Virus record (IMG/VR): IMGVR_UViG_3300042868_008155 | Location: 1 to 21,204 of that record | Reading direction: 5' to 3' (one strand) | DNA: 21,204 nucleotides | Source: a virus | In this document: positions 1 to 4,999 of the stretch, in pieces | How the letters are laid out: each line of letters starts with the position of its first letter | Position numbering within the stretch: the stretch's first letter is position 1 | Translations under genes and position numbers: made by a program | The notes under the pieces: model-generated | What the model was told of the DNA's origin: nothing | Databases searched by the model: none | Seen by the model: only the letters and a program-made list of their open reading frames with translations

Positions 1-396
1 GATTTTGGCGCCGACAAGGTTGGCGCGGGCAAGGTTGGCGCCGTCAAGGCTGGCGCCGACAAGGCTGGCGCCGACAAGGCTGGCGCGGTCAAGGCTGGCG
101 CGGGCAAGGCTGGCGCGGGCAAGGCTGGCGCGGGCAAGGCTGGCGCCGACAAGGTTGGCGCCGTCAAGGCTGGCGCCGACAAGGTTGGCGCCGTCAAGGC
201 TGGCGCCGTCAAGGTTGGCGCCGTCAAGGCTGGCGCCGACAAGGCTGGCGCCGACAAGGTTGGCGCCGACAAGGCTGGCGCCGACAAGGTTGGCGCGGTC
301 AAGGCTGGCGCGGTCAAGGCTGGCGCGGTTTCCGCTTTCACCGCGCAACCAGCGCGCATGATCCGCCAACACGGCGGCGATTTGTTCCTTGGTCAT
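1..396 (-). CDS. Pentapeptide-repeat protein, 3' end outside window
   Basis: On the minus strand an open frame starts at ATG 394-396 and is still open at base 1, giving at least 132 residues. The first ~23 residues (MTKEQIAAVLADHARWLRGE and on) form a short helical leader ending in the D-H-x-x-W-L pattern common before phage pentapeptide arrays. One degenerate unit (SGNRA) and 21 units of the form (N/S)-L-(V/D/A)-(G/R)-A follow, matching the family consensus A-(D/N)-L-x-x with Leu at the central position. Such repeats fold as a right-handed quadrilateral beta-helix; some members (Qnr, MfpA) mimic DNA and bind gyrase, but nothing here shows the target. The start overlaps the stop of the upstream gene as ATGA, so the two are probably translationally coupled. 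A G-rich stretch lies 6 bases upstream of the start. The frame on the opposite strand is also open, but only because the repeat has no stops. Confidence 0.85.
   Translation of the reverse strand, partial: MTKEQIAAVLADHARWLRGESGNRASLDRASLDRANLVGASLVGANLVGASLVGASLDGANLDGASLDGANLVGASLDGANLVGASLARASLARASLARASLDRASLVGASLVGASLDGANLARANLVGAKI
7..321. repeat. 21 tandem 15-bp units coding pentapeptide repeats
   Basis: Twenty-one consecutive 15-bp units share the pattern ggcgcSgNcaaggYt on the plus strand. Only about three positions vary: bases 6, 8 and 14, with a few variant types reused many times. Read on the minus strand each unit is one pentapeptide. The near-identity of synonymous positions means the array grew by recent duplication or is being homogenised, and copy number is likely to vary between related phages. 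Confidence 0.95.
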
Positions 397-761
397 TGCG
401 CGCCCCCCCGACGCATGTTCCAGTTATCAATCGCGCGGAAGGTGCCATTTACGGCGTCATCTTCCGCGCGGCGTTCAGCTTCGGCGGTCACGGTGGCGGC
501 GCTTTCAACCAACACGCCAATCGCGTGGTCAATCGCCTCGGATGCGTCTTGGCTTGGCGCGGCGGCGGCAATGTCCAGCAACTGCGATACCATGCGCTCA
601 ATTTGCAGCATCGCAGACCAAGCCGTGGTAGCGGCATCGTGCCAGTCGCCATTTCTGTCATCCGGGCACTTTTCCAGACGGGCGCGATAACCCGCCAGGC
701 TGACCAGCGCTTCATGCTTGGCCGGCGCCTCGGGCGGTTGGATTGGCAGTAACTTGAGCAT
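393..761 (-). CDS. Hypothetical phage protein, 122 aa, first gene of leftward operon
   Basis: I do not recognise a family. The protein is soluble and mostly helical by composition, with an Ala/Glu-rich C-terminal half (about residues 55-110) and no membrane segment. ATG 759-761 is preferred because AGAGG lies 9 bases upstream and it sits about 28 bases downstream of the predicted start of transcription. A longer reading from TTG at 822-824 would use the promoter -35 box as its start codon and is therefore unlikely. The stop overlaps the pentapeptide gene start as ATGA. The last codons contain a run of seven G (minus strand, 409-403). The gene is probably repressed through the operator at 818-865. 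Confidence 0.7.
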   Translation of the reverse strand: MLKLLPIQPPEAPAKHEALVSLAGYRARLEKCPDDRNGDWHDAATTAWSAMLQIERMVSQLLDIAAAAPSQDASEAIDHAIGVLVESAATVTAEAERRAEDDAVNGTFRAIDNWNMRRGGAQ

Positions 762-795
762 GGCGTGGTGCCTCTGTTCGGGTTGCGATGTGCTA

Positions 796-824
796 ACCCT
801 ATGCCGGGCCGGTGCGGTTGTCAA
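796..824 (-). promoter_or_regulatory. Predicted sigma70-like promoter for the leftward genes
   Basis: On the minus strand TTGACA (824-819) is followed after 17 bases by TAGGGT (801-796). The -35 box is perfect; the -10 keeps T1, A2 and T6. The same pair of hexamers occurs on the other side of the inverted repeat, which strengthens the call. Transcription would begin near base 789. Confidence 0.6.
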
Positions 825-865
825 TCATAAAAAAAATGCCCGGTGCTTTTTTTTATGATTGACAA
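818..865. promoter_or_regulatory. Perfect 19-bp inverted repeat, likely operator between divergent promoters
   Basis: The left arm 818-836 (ttgtcaatcataaaaaaaa) and the right arm 847-865 are exact reverse complements around a 10-base centre, tgcccggtgc. Each arm contains the TTGACA -35 box of the promoter pointing outward, so a protein bound here would control both. The Cro-like protein encoded just downstream is the obvious candidate ligand. The A8/T8 tracts facing each other suggest bent DNA. A bidirectional terminator is less likely because the centre forms only a weak GC stem and nothing converges on it. Confidence 0.75.
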
Positions 866-888
866 GCCCCGCGCCTTGCGGTTAGGGT
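859..888 (+). promoter_or_regulatory. Predicted promoter of the rightward early operon (possibly leaderless)
   Basis: TTGACA at 859-864 and TAGGGT at 883-888 are separated by 18 bases. Transcription would start about base 895, directly at the ATG of the Cro-like gene at 896, which has no convincing ribosome-binding site. That geometry predicts a leaderless mRNA. Confidence 0.6.
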
Positions 889-895
889 TTCGGCC

Positions 896-1096
896 ATGAC
901 AGTATCAGACCTTATTGAGCGGGCGGGTGGCACGCGAAAACTGGCGGAAACGCTAGGCTGTCGCCCGAATGCCGTTTGCAATTGGCGCTACCAGGGCGTC
1001 CCGTATAAGCATCACGCCCGGTTGCGCGCCATGCTGCGCCGCCGTGTGGAACGCCTGGCGCTGGCCGAGGCGCTGGAATGGAGGCCGGCAAAATGA
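896..1096 (+). CDS. Cro/YdaS-like helix-turn-helix repressor, 66 aa
   Basis: This is a small basic DNA-binding protein. Residues ~12-33 (TRKLAETLGCRPNAVCNW and on) form a helix-turn-helix of the Cro/CI-like class: A-x-x-L-G-C turn, then a recognition helix with N-A-V-x-N-W, followed by the G-V-P motif common in YdaS/Cro proteins. The rest is an Arg/Leu-rich helix. It is the first gene of the rightward operon and lies 30 bases from the 19-bp inverted repeat, so it probably binds there and regulates both directions. There is no Shine-Dalgarno sequence and the promoter fit predicts a leaderless transcript. Its length is typical of Cro and too short for a CI with a cleavage/dimer domain. The stop overlaps the next start (ATGA). 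Confidence 0.85.
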   Translation: MTVSDLIERAGGTRKLAETLGCRPNAVCNWRYQGVPYKHHARLRAMLRRRVERLALAEALEWRPAK

Positions 1097-1683
1097 GAGG
1101 CCCTTCACCATGGACGCCTGAGCGCCTTGCCATGCTTCGCAGTGAATGGGCGACAGGCGCCCCCACGGCGGAAATCGGGCGCCGCATGGGTATCAGCAAA
1201 GGCGCCGTTATCGGCAAGGTGCATCGCATGGGATTGCCAGCGCGTGAAGCGCCGGCCAATATCGCAAAACAGAAAAGCCGGGACGTGGTGTCCCGGCCTG
1301 CCGCCCGCGCCAGTCGTGAACTTCCCGTTTCCGGTGCGCGGGCGGCTTCCCCATCGCGGCCACGTGCCGCCATCCCCTCCGGCGTTTCCTCCGCCGTTGA
1401 GCGCCAGGCTTACTCCCGGCCTGAGCGACACTTGCCCGGCGCGGTTGCCGAAACGCCGCCGCGCCGGGTCTTTTCACACAAGCAATGCCAATACATCACA
1501 AGCAGCGCTGATCGCGCGCATCGGTTCTGCGAGGCGCCGGTGGTGGAAAACGCCATGGGCAGGCCATCGCCATACTGCGCCGCGCATTATGCCGAGTGTT
1601 ACGCCACGCCGGGCAAATACCCGACCAATCCGCCGCCTGCGACTTGGCTGAAAAATCGCGGCATGCTTTGGGCGCGCGGGTGA
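1093..1683 (+). CDS. GcrA-like cell-cycle regulator homologue
   Basis: The N-terminal ~50 residues (W-T-P-E-R-L-A-M-L-R-S-E-W to G-A-V-I-G-K-V-H-R-M-G-L) match the GcrA DNA-binding domain, including the hallmark AVIGKVHR(M/L)GL recognition segment. A long Arg/Pro/Ala-rich linker follows. The C-terminal ~60 residues carry the family's Cys-rich pattern (C-Q-Y ... F-C-E-A-P ... Y-C-A-A-H). In Caulobacter, GcrA binds sigma70 RNA polymerase and activates promoters carrying CcrM-methylated GANTC; whether this phage copy does so is inference. ATG 1093 is chosen over 1078 because TGGAGG lies 8 bases upstream and it forms an ATGA overlap with the repressor gene; that gives 196 aa. The linker DNA contains two perfect hairpins (1277-1297 and 1435-1468). 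Confidence 0.8.
   Translation: MRGPSPWTPERLAMLRSEWATGAPTAEIGRRMGISKGAVIGKVHRMGLPAREAPANIAKQKSRDVVSRPAARASRELPVSGARAASPSRPRAAIPSGVSSAVERQAYSRPERHLPGAVAETPPRRVFSHKQCQYITSSADRAHRFCEAPVVENAMGRPSPYCAAHYAECYATPGKYPTNPPPATWLKNRGMLWARG
1435..1475 (+). terminator. Terminator-like hairpin inside the GcrA-like gene
   Basis: A perfect 10-bp GC stem (1435-1444 with 1459-1468) and a 14-base loop are followed by TCTTTTC. This resembles an intrinsic terminator but lies within a coding frame, so it would attenuate rather than end the operon. The T tract is short, and chance in GC-rich DNA is possible. Confidence 0.3.
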
Positions 1684-1723
1684 TGCGTTTGTTCCTGAAA
1701 ATCAACAAGACATAAGGCATTTC

Positions 1724-2716
1724 ATGACAACCGCTTTGCAAGCTATCCAAGCGGTGGAAGCCGCTGCTACGCCCGCGCAACGTGACGCGCGAATCATGGT
1801 GTTGTGCGATCAAGCCATCACTGATTTGCAGGAAGCCCGCACCATCGAAGAGGTGCGGCGGGTTGGCGATTTGGCCAGCGCCTTTGCCGCTTACACGCGC
1901 AAGATCAAGGCCGCGCTTGAAGCGCAGAATACCACTCAGAAGATTGTGCTTTTGGCTGAAGCGCGCATCGGCGCTGAATTGAAGGCGGCGCAGGAACGCG
2001 GGGAAGTGGCGAGGCGCGGGGAACAAGATCGTTTTCGTGATAATGCCCGGACTTCGGGTATTATCCCTGCTACTTTATCCGATCTTGGCATTACCACACA
2101 GCGCGCCAGTGAAATGCGTCGCCTTGCAGATGTCGGCCCCGCTGCGATTGAGGAAGCGGCGCAGGCGGCGAATGAAGCCGGCGAGCGTTTAACGCGCGAT
2201 GCGGTTTTCAATCATCGCGCGCAAGGCACTGGCGAAAATGAATGGTACACGCCGGCAGAGCATATTGAAGCCGCCCGCGAGGTTTTGGGTGAGATTGACT
2301 TAGACCCGGCGTCTTCCATCATCGCCAATAGAACCGTTCGCGCCACGCGATTCTTCACGCTTGAGGATAACGGGCTGGAGCAAGAATGGCATGGCCGGGT
2401 GTGGATCAATCCACCCTATGCCCAGCCTTATATTCTGCACTTTGCCCAGAAGATTGCCAAGGAATACAGCGAAGGCCGCACCCTAGAAGCGATTGCGCTG
2501 ACCCATAACTACACAGACACGGCATGGTTCCACTTGCTGGGGACGTATGCCGCCGCAATCTGTTTTACGCGCGGGCGCATTGGGTTTCTAAGCCCAGAAG
2601 GGCAGAAGGCCGCGCCAACGCAAGGGCAGGCGTTTTTCTATTTTGGGCCTGATCCGGCGAAGTTTTCCCAGGTGTTCACGCGCTTTGGTTTGGTGATGCG
2701 CCGCCATGGGGTTTGA
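1724..2716 (+). CDS. Phage-type DNA N6-adenine methyltransferase (Dam-like) with N-terminal helical domain
   Basis: The protein of 330 aa transfers methyl from S-adenosylmethionine to adenine N6. The catalytic NPPY motif is at residues 229-232 (WINPPYAQPY). Upstream, E-W-Y-T-P (~173-177) and I-D-L-D-P-A-S (~191-197) match the phage Dam family layout (PF05869-like), where the acidic motif sits in the SAM-binding part. Residues 1-165 are a helical, charged region (K-I-V-L-L-A-E-A-R-I-G-A-E-L), often found joined to this class in phages. AAGG about 8 bases before the ATG serves as ribosome-binding site. The target sequence cannot be read from the motifs. GATC is frequent in this window while GANTC is almost absent. 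Likely roles are protection from restriction or marking of phage DNA. Confidence 0.85.
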   Translation: MTTALQAIQAVEAAATPAQRDARIMVLCDQAITDLQEARTIEEVRRVGDLASAFAAYTRKIKAALEAQNTTQKIVLLAEARIGAELKAAQERGEVARRGEQDRFRDNARTSGIIPATLSDLGITTQRASEMRRLADVGPAAIEEAAQAANEAGERLTRDAVFNHRAQGTGENEWYTPAEHIEAAREVLGEIDLDPASSIIANRTVRATRFFTLEDNGLEQEWHGRVWINPPYAQPYILHFAQKIAKEYSEGRTLEAIALTHNYTDTAWFHLLGTYAAAICFTRGRIGFLSPEGQKAAPTQGQAFFYFGPDPAKFSQVFTRFGLVMRRHGV

Positions 2717-3227
2717 CGCTGACCTATCCTTTGGCAAGGCGGCAGAAAGCGCTATCGCGCAATGGTTGCGCGGTCGCGGCCATACCGTGCTGCCTGTTTA
2801 TGAGAAGATCATAGACGAAAAGAAAGGGCCGCAAGTCTTTCTCCCTGATGGAGAGCTTGTGGCGCCGGATTTGCTGACATGGAAGGAAGGCCGCGCTTGC
2901 TGGATTGAAGCCAAGCACAAGACGGCGTTTTCCTTTCATCGCATGACAGGCCGATGGGTGACCGGGATAGATTTGAGGCATTATCATGATTATTGCCGCG
3001 TTGCTCAATTGGCGCCCTGGCCTGTTTGGCTGATGTTTTTGCACAAGGGCGGGCAAGCGAAAGACAGCCCTGCGGAAAGTCCGGCTGGATTGTTCGGCCA
3101 GGAAATTGGGGCGCTACAGAAGGCTGAGAATCATCGCAGCGCCAATTGGGGGCGCAGCGGCATGGTTTATTGGGCGGTTGATTCGCTGCGTTTTCTAGCC
3201 CCGCTTGAAAAGGTTGCGCCGCAATGA
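2706..3227 (+). CDS. PD-(D/E)XK-like nuclease, putative
   Basis: The protein has 173 aa. An N-terminal helix (F-G-K-A-A-E-S-A-I, Glu14) is followed by V-A-P-D-L-L (Asp55) and W-I-E-A-K-H-K (Glu68-x-Lys70), the spacing and beta-strand setting of a PD-(D/E)XK active site. This fold covers phage Holliday-junction resolvases, restriction-like nucleases and recombination exonucleases; which one cannot be decided here. The C-terminal half contains hydrophobic strands (P-V-W-L-M-F-L) and no further recognised domain. The start overlaps the methyltransferase end by 11 bases, so they are coupled, which leaves open a modification/nuclease partnership as well as a DNA-repair role. Confidence 0.6.
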   Translation: MGFDADLSFGKAAESAIAQWLRGRGHTVLPVYEKIIDEKKGPQVFLPDGELVAPDLLTWKEGRACWIEAKHKTAFSFHRMTGRWVTGIDLRHYHDYCRVAQLAPWPVWLMFLHKGGQAKDSPAESPAGLFGQEIGALQKAENHRSANWGRSGMVYWAVDSLRFLAPLEKVAPQ

Positions 3228-3394
3228 CCCTCATAATCCTGACCTTCCTAATTTGCGCCGCAGACGGCACCGCCTGCGAGCCGGGCTATCAGGCGCATCA
3301 CGATTGCAGAACGGCGCAGGCGTATGTGCGGGCGGGGCTGCATCCGTCTCTGATGATCAAGGACATTGTTTGCAATGTGGAAAAGAAGAAATGA
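3224..3394 (+). CDS. Small Cys-containing protein with signal-peptide-like start, 56 aa
   Basis: This gene begins at ATG 3224, overlapping the nuclease stop (ATGA), and ends by overlapping the next start (ATGA 3391-3394). Residues 1-12 (MTLIILTFLICA) are strongly hydrophobic. After that the protein is polar with Cys at about 11, 18, 28 and 50. It may be exported, with Cys18/28/50 in disulfides, or anchored by the short N-terminus. No family is recognised. The exact overlaps on both sides are the best evidence that it is translated. Confidence 0.65.
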   Translation: MTLIILTFLICAADGTACEPGYQAHHDCRTAQAYVRAGLHPSLMIKDIVCNVEKKK

Positions 3395-3633
3395 GCGTTG
3401 ATTTTGACGAAAATCCCAGTCCAATGCGGATTTTACACCCAGCAGAAATAGCGGCCAGAGACGCGCATTTAGCCCGCTTGTCAGCCCGCACCGAATTGCG
3501 CGACCGCTTTGCTGGATATGCCTTGATCGGTCTGCTGGCTGCTGGCGATCATCACGCATACAACCGCGATGAAATGGCGGCTGAGGCATGGAAACAGGCC
3601 GACGCCATGATGAAGGCGCGCGGCCATGAGTGA
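3391..3633 (+). CDS. Hypothetical small phage protein, 80 aa
   Basis: It starts at ATG 3391 (MSVDFDENPSPMRILHPAEI), in an ATGA overlap with the upstream gene; the open frame extends further upstream but only through another gene. It is an acidic N-terminus followed by Ala-rich helices, with a weakly hydrophobic stretch at F-A-G-Y-A-L-I-G-L-L-A-A that is probably not a full membrane span. No catalytic motif is seen. Confidence 0.6.
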   Translation: MSVDFDENPSPMRILHPAEIAARDAHLARLSARTELRDRFAGYALIGLLAAGDHHAYNRDEMAAEAWKQADAMMKARGHE

Positions 3634-3751
3634 CATCCGGGATGGCCTGAAAATCGGCCTAGGCGTGGCGCTTATGTTTGCGTTGCCCATTGCGGGCCTG
3701 TGGGGCGTGGTGATCCTGATGACTTGGTTGCAAAAGGCGATGGGATTATGA
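3626..3751 (+). CDS. Single-span membrane protein, 41 aa
   Basis: The frame runs from ATG 3626 to TGA 3749-3751 and overlaps the genes on both sides (8 bases upstream, ATGA downstream). About residues 9-34 are one hydrophobic helix (I-G-L-G-V-A-L-M-F-A-L-P-I-A-G-L-W-G-V-V-I-L), with a charged N-terminus and Lys near the C-terminus. Family unknown; small early membrane proteins in phages often act in host take-over or exclusion of other phages, but that is only a possibility here. Confidence 0.55.
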   Translation: MSDIRDGLKIGLGVALMFALPIAGLWGVVILMTWLQKAMGL

Positions 3752-3837
3752 TTGAGTTTCTTTTGTTTTTCGCGCTTGGCTATCTTGCCTTTATAGCTTT
3801 AAGCTACTGGATCGGAGGAAAGAGCAATGACAACTGA
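3748..3837 (+). CDS. Single-span membrane microprotein, 29 aa
   Basis: ATG 3748 overlaps the previous stop (ATGA), and the frame ends at 3837, 11 bases into the next gene. Residues 3-21 are a hydrophobic helix (E-F-L-L-F-F-A-L-G-Y-L-A-F-I-A-L-S-Y-W) with a short polar tail. Because its tail also contains the ribosome-binding site of the next gene, one role may simply be coupling translation. It is very short, so a non-functional frame cannot be excluded. Confidence 0.4.
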   Translation: MIEFLLFFALGYLAFIALSYWIGGKSNDN

Positions 3838-4045
3838 CCAATACCGCGCGCTTGTGGAAGCCGGGCCGGCAGTGGTCATGGTGGCGAGAGAGGACATGCT
3901 GAAGATGTTGGATTGGGCAGAGTTTGGGCGGCAGGCAAGCTTCACGCTTCGCACTGTCCGAATTAGGTTGATGAATGGCGAACAAACAGCCGCGATGGAT
4001 CATCTTGAGCGACGCATAAAAAAGACGCCGGAATTATGGCCATGA
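3827..4045 (+). CDS. Hypothetical small phage protein, 72 aa
   Basis: ATG 3827 follows a good GGAGG at about 3816-3820. The protein is soluble and mixed alpha/beta by look (A-G-P-A-V-V-M-V-A-R-E-D-M-L-K-M-L-D-W), with a basic C-terminus (R-R-I-K-K). No family recognised. The next gene starts within its last codons at 4036. Confidence 0.6.
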   Translation: MTTDQYRALVEAGPAVVMVAREDMLKMLDWAEFGRQASFTLRTVRIRLMNGEQTAAMDHLERRIKKTPELWP

Positions 4046-4440
4046 CCCGCGCCTTGCCACAACGTGCCCGCAAGCCAAAGGCGCCCCAGCCGAGTGAGGA
4101 TGCGATCCACATTGCCATCCGGGCAGCGCTGGTTTTGCACGGTATCCGCAGCCGTCACGCCGCCAACGACGGCAAGCGCAGCATTGCGAGCGCCATGCGG
4201 TTGAAGCGCCTGGGCATGGTGGCGGGTGATCCTGACTTGCGTGTGTGGAAGCCGGGCTTACAGCATCCGTTGCATCGGCCTTTGGTGGGATTTCTCGAAG
4301 TCAAGTCCGCAACCGGACGCTTGACGCCGGCGCAGCAGGAAGAAATCGCGGCGCTACGGGCGGACGGGTTTCCCGTTGCGGTGGTGCGAAGCGTGGATGA
4401 AGCGCTGGCGGCGCTTAGGGAGTGGGGGTGGATTAAGTGA
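4036..4440 (+). CDS. VRR-NUC domain endonuclease
   Basis: The 134-aa protein matches the stand-alone phage VRR-NUC family of PD-(D/E)XK nucleases (PF08774-like). An N-terminal helix S-E-D-A-I-H-I-A-I-R-A-A-L comes first, then G-D-P-D-L-R-V with Asp67, then G-F-L-E-V-K-S with Glu88-x-Lys90. The family's L-T-P-A-Q-Q and F-P-V-A-V-V-R-S-V-D-E-A segments follow. These nucleases act on branched or flap DNA and are usual in phage replication blocks, as here just upstream of the helicase. A basic N-terminal tail (R-A-R-K-P-K) may help DNA binding. Length is normal for the family. Confidence 0.85.
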   Translation: MAMTRALPQRARKPKAPQPSEDAIHIAIRAALVLHGIRSRHAANDGKRSIASAMRLKRLGMVAGDPDLRVWKPGLQHPLHRPLVGFLEVKSATGRLTPAQQEEIAALRADGFPVAVVRSVDEALAALREWGWIK

Positions 4441-4586
4441 CCCCCGAACCCGTCCCATCCACCCTAGAACAGCGCCTAGCCTTCTATGAGCGCTTCGCCC
4501 GCAACCTTGCCGAGCGCGTGCCGGACGCGGTAGAGGACGCCGAGCGCGAGGCGCATTTTGAGACGCAAAAACAAGGCAAGCCATGA
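4437..4586 (+). CDS. Hypothetical small helical protein, 49 aa, GTG start
   Basis: GTG 4437 overlaps the nuclease stop as GTGA, preceded by a G-rich stretch, and the frame ends in an ATGA overlap with the next gene (4583-4586). It is acidic and helical (T-L-E-Q-R-L-A-F-Y-E-R-F-A-R-N-L-A-E-R-V). No family recognised; tight packing on both sides supports translation. Confidence 0.5.
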   Translation: MTPEPVPSTLEQRLAFYERFARNLAERVPDAVEDAEREAHFETQKQGKP

Positions 4587-4999
4587 AGCGCCGGTCAATT
4601 TACGATCCGCTTCCCGCGCCATCGGCGGCAGAGATCGCCAATGAATACGCGCGCATGTCACGCGATAGCCTAGCGATGGCCTTGGCGGCAATGGGATACA
4701 AACGCGCGATATTTCAAGCGCCGCGTATTGGAACGCCGCTTTGGTATGAATACGCCATATTGAGCGAAAGCCTAGACACGCGCTTAGACCGCGCTGATTG
4801 GCCGGTCCTTTTGCTATACCGCCACCGGAAAGCGCCCGCCGTTTGGTTTTGCACCGTATCTGGTGACTGGAAAACAGACGGAGCCAAAGGGCGAAGCATC
4901 ATCAGCCTTGCAAGTTACACTTGGGAGATGTCCGAGAATGAAGCCGCCCGTCGCATCCTTGATGCAGTCGAACCGGACGCCAGACGTGTCAGACTATGA
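4583..4999 (+). CDS. Primase-associated protein, possibly a zinc-less CHC2-like domain
   Basis: This 138-aa protein precedes the helicase. Its C-terminal part, W-F-C-T-V-S-G-D-W-K ... G-A-K-G-R-S-I-I-S-L-A-S ... E-N-E-A-A-R-R-I-L, resembles the end of CHC2 primase zinc domains (G-x-x-G-D-x-I-S-L-V ... E-A-x-x-x-L). However, only one Cys is present in the whole protein, so zinc binding as in CHC2 is not possible. The likely role is priming or loading together with the downstream helicase, inferred from position and this partial resemblance. The end overlaps the helicase start. Confidence 0.45.
   Translation: MKRRSIYDPLPAPSAAEIANEYARMSRDSLAMALAAMGYKRAIFQAPRIGTPLWYEYAILSESLDTRLDRADWPVLLLYRHRKAPAVWFCTVSGDWKTDGAKGRSIISLASYTWEMSENEAARRILDAVEPDARRVRL

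Noticed and set aside
1-321. CRISPR-like array
   Set aside because: Units are contiguous 15-bp repeats in coding frame with no spacers.
5-361. Plus-strand open frame of Ala-Arg-Leu repeats over the left repeat
   Set aside because: It has no ribosome-binding site, and the minus-strand frame gives the true pentapeptide consensus, with a leader and a coupled start.
762-824. Longer N-terminus for the 122-aa gene starting at TTG 822-824
   Set aside because: That TTG is part of the -35 TTGACA and within the operator; ATG 761 has an AGAGG site.
837-854. Bidirectional terminator at the A8/T8 tracts
   Set aside because: The centre has only a weak stem and genes diverge from here, so an operator fits better.
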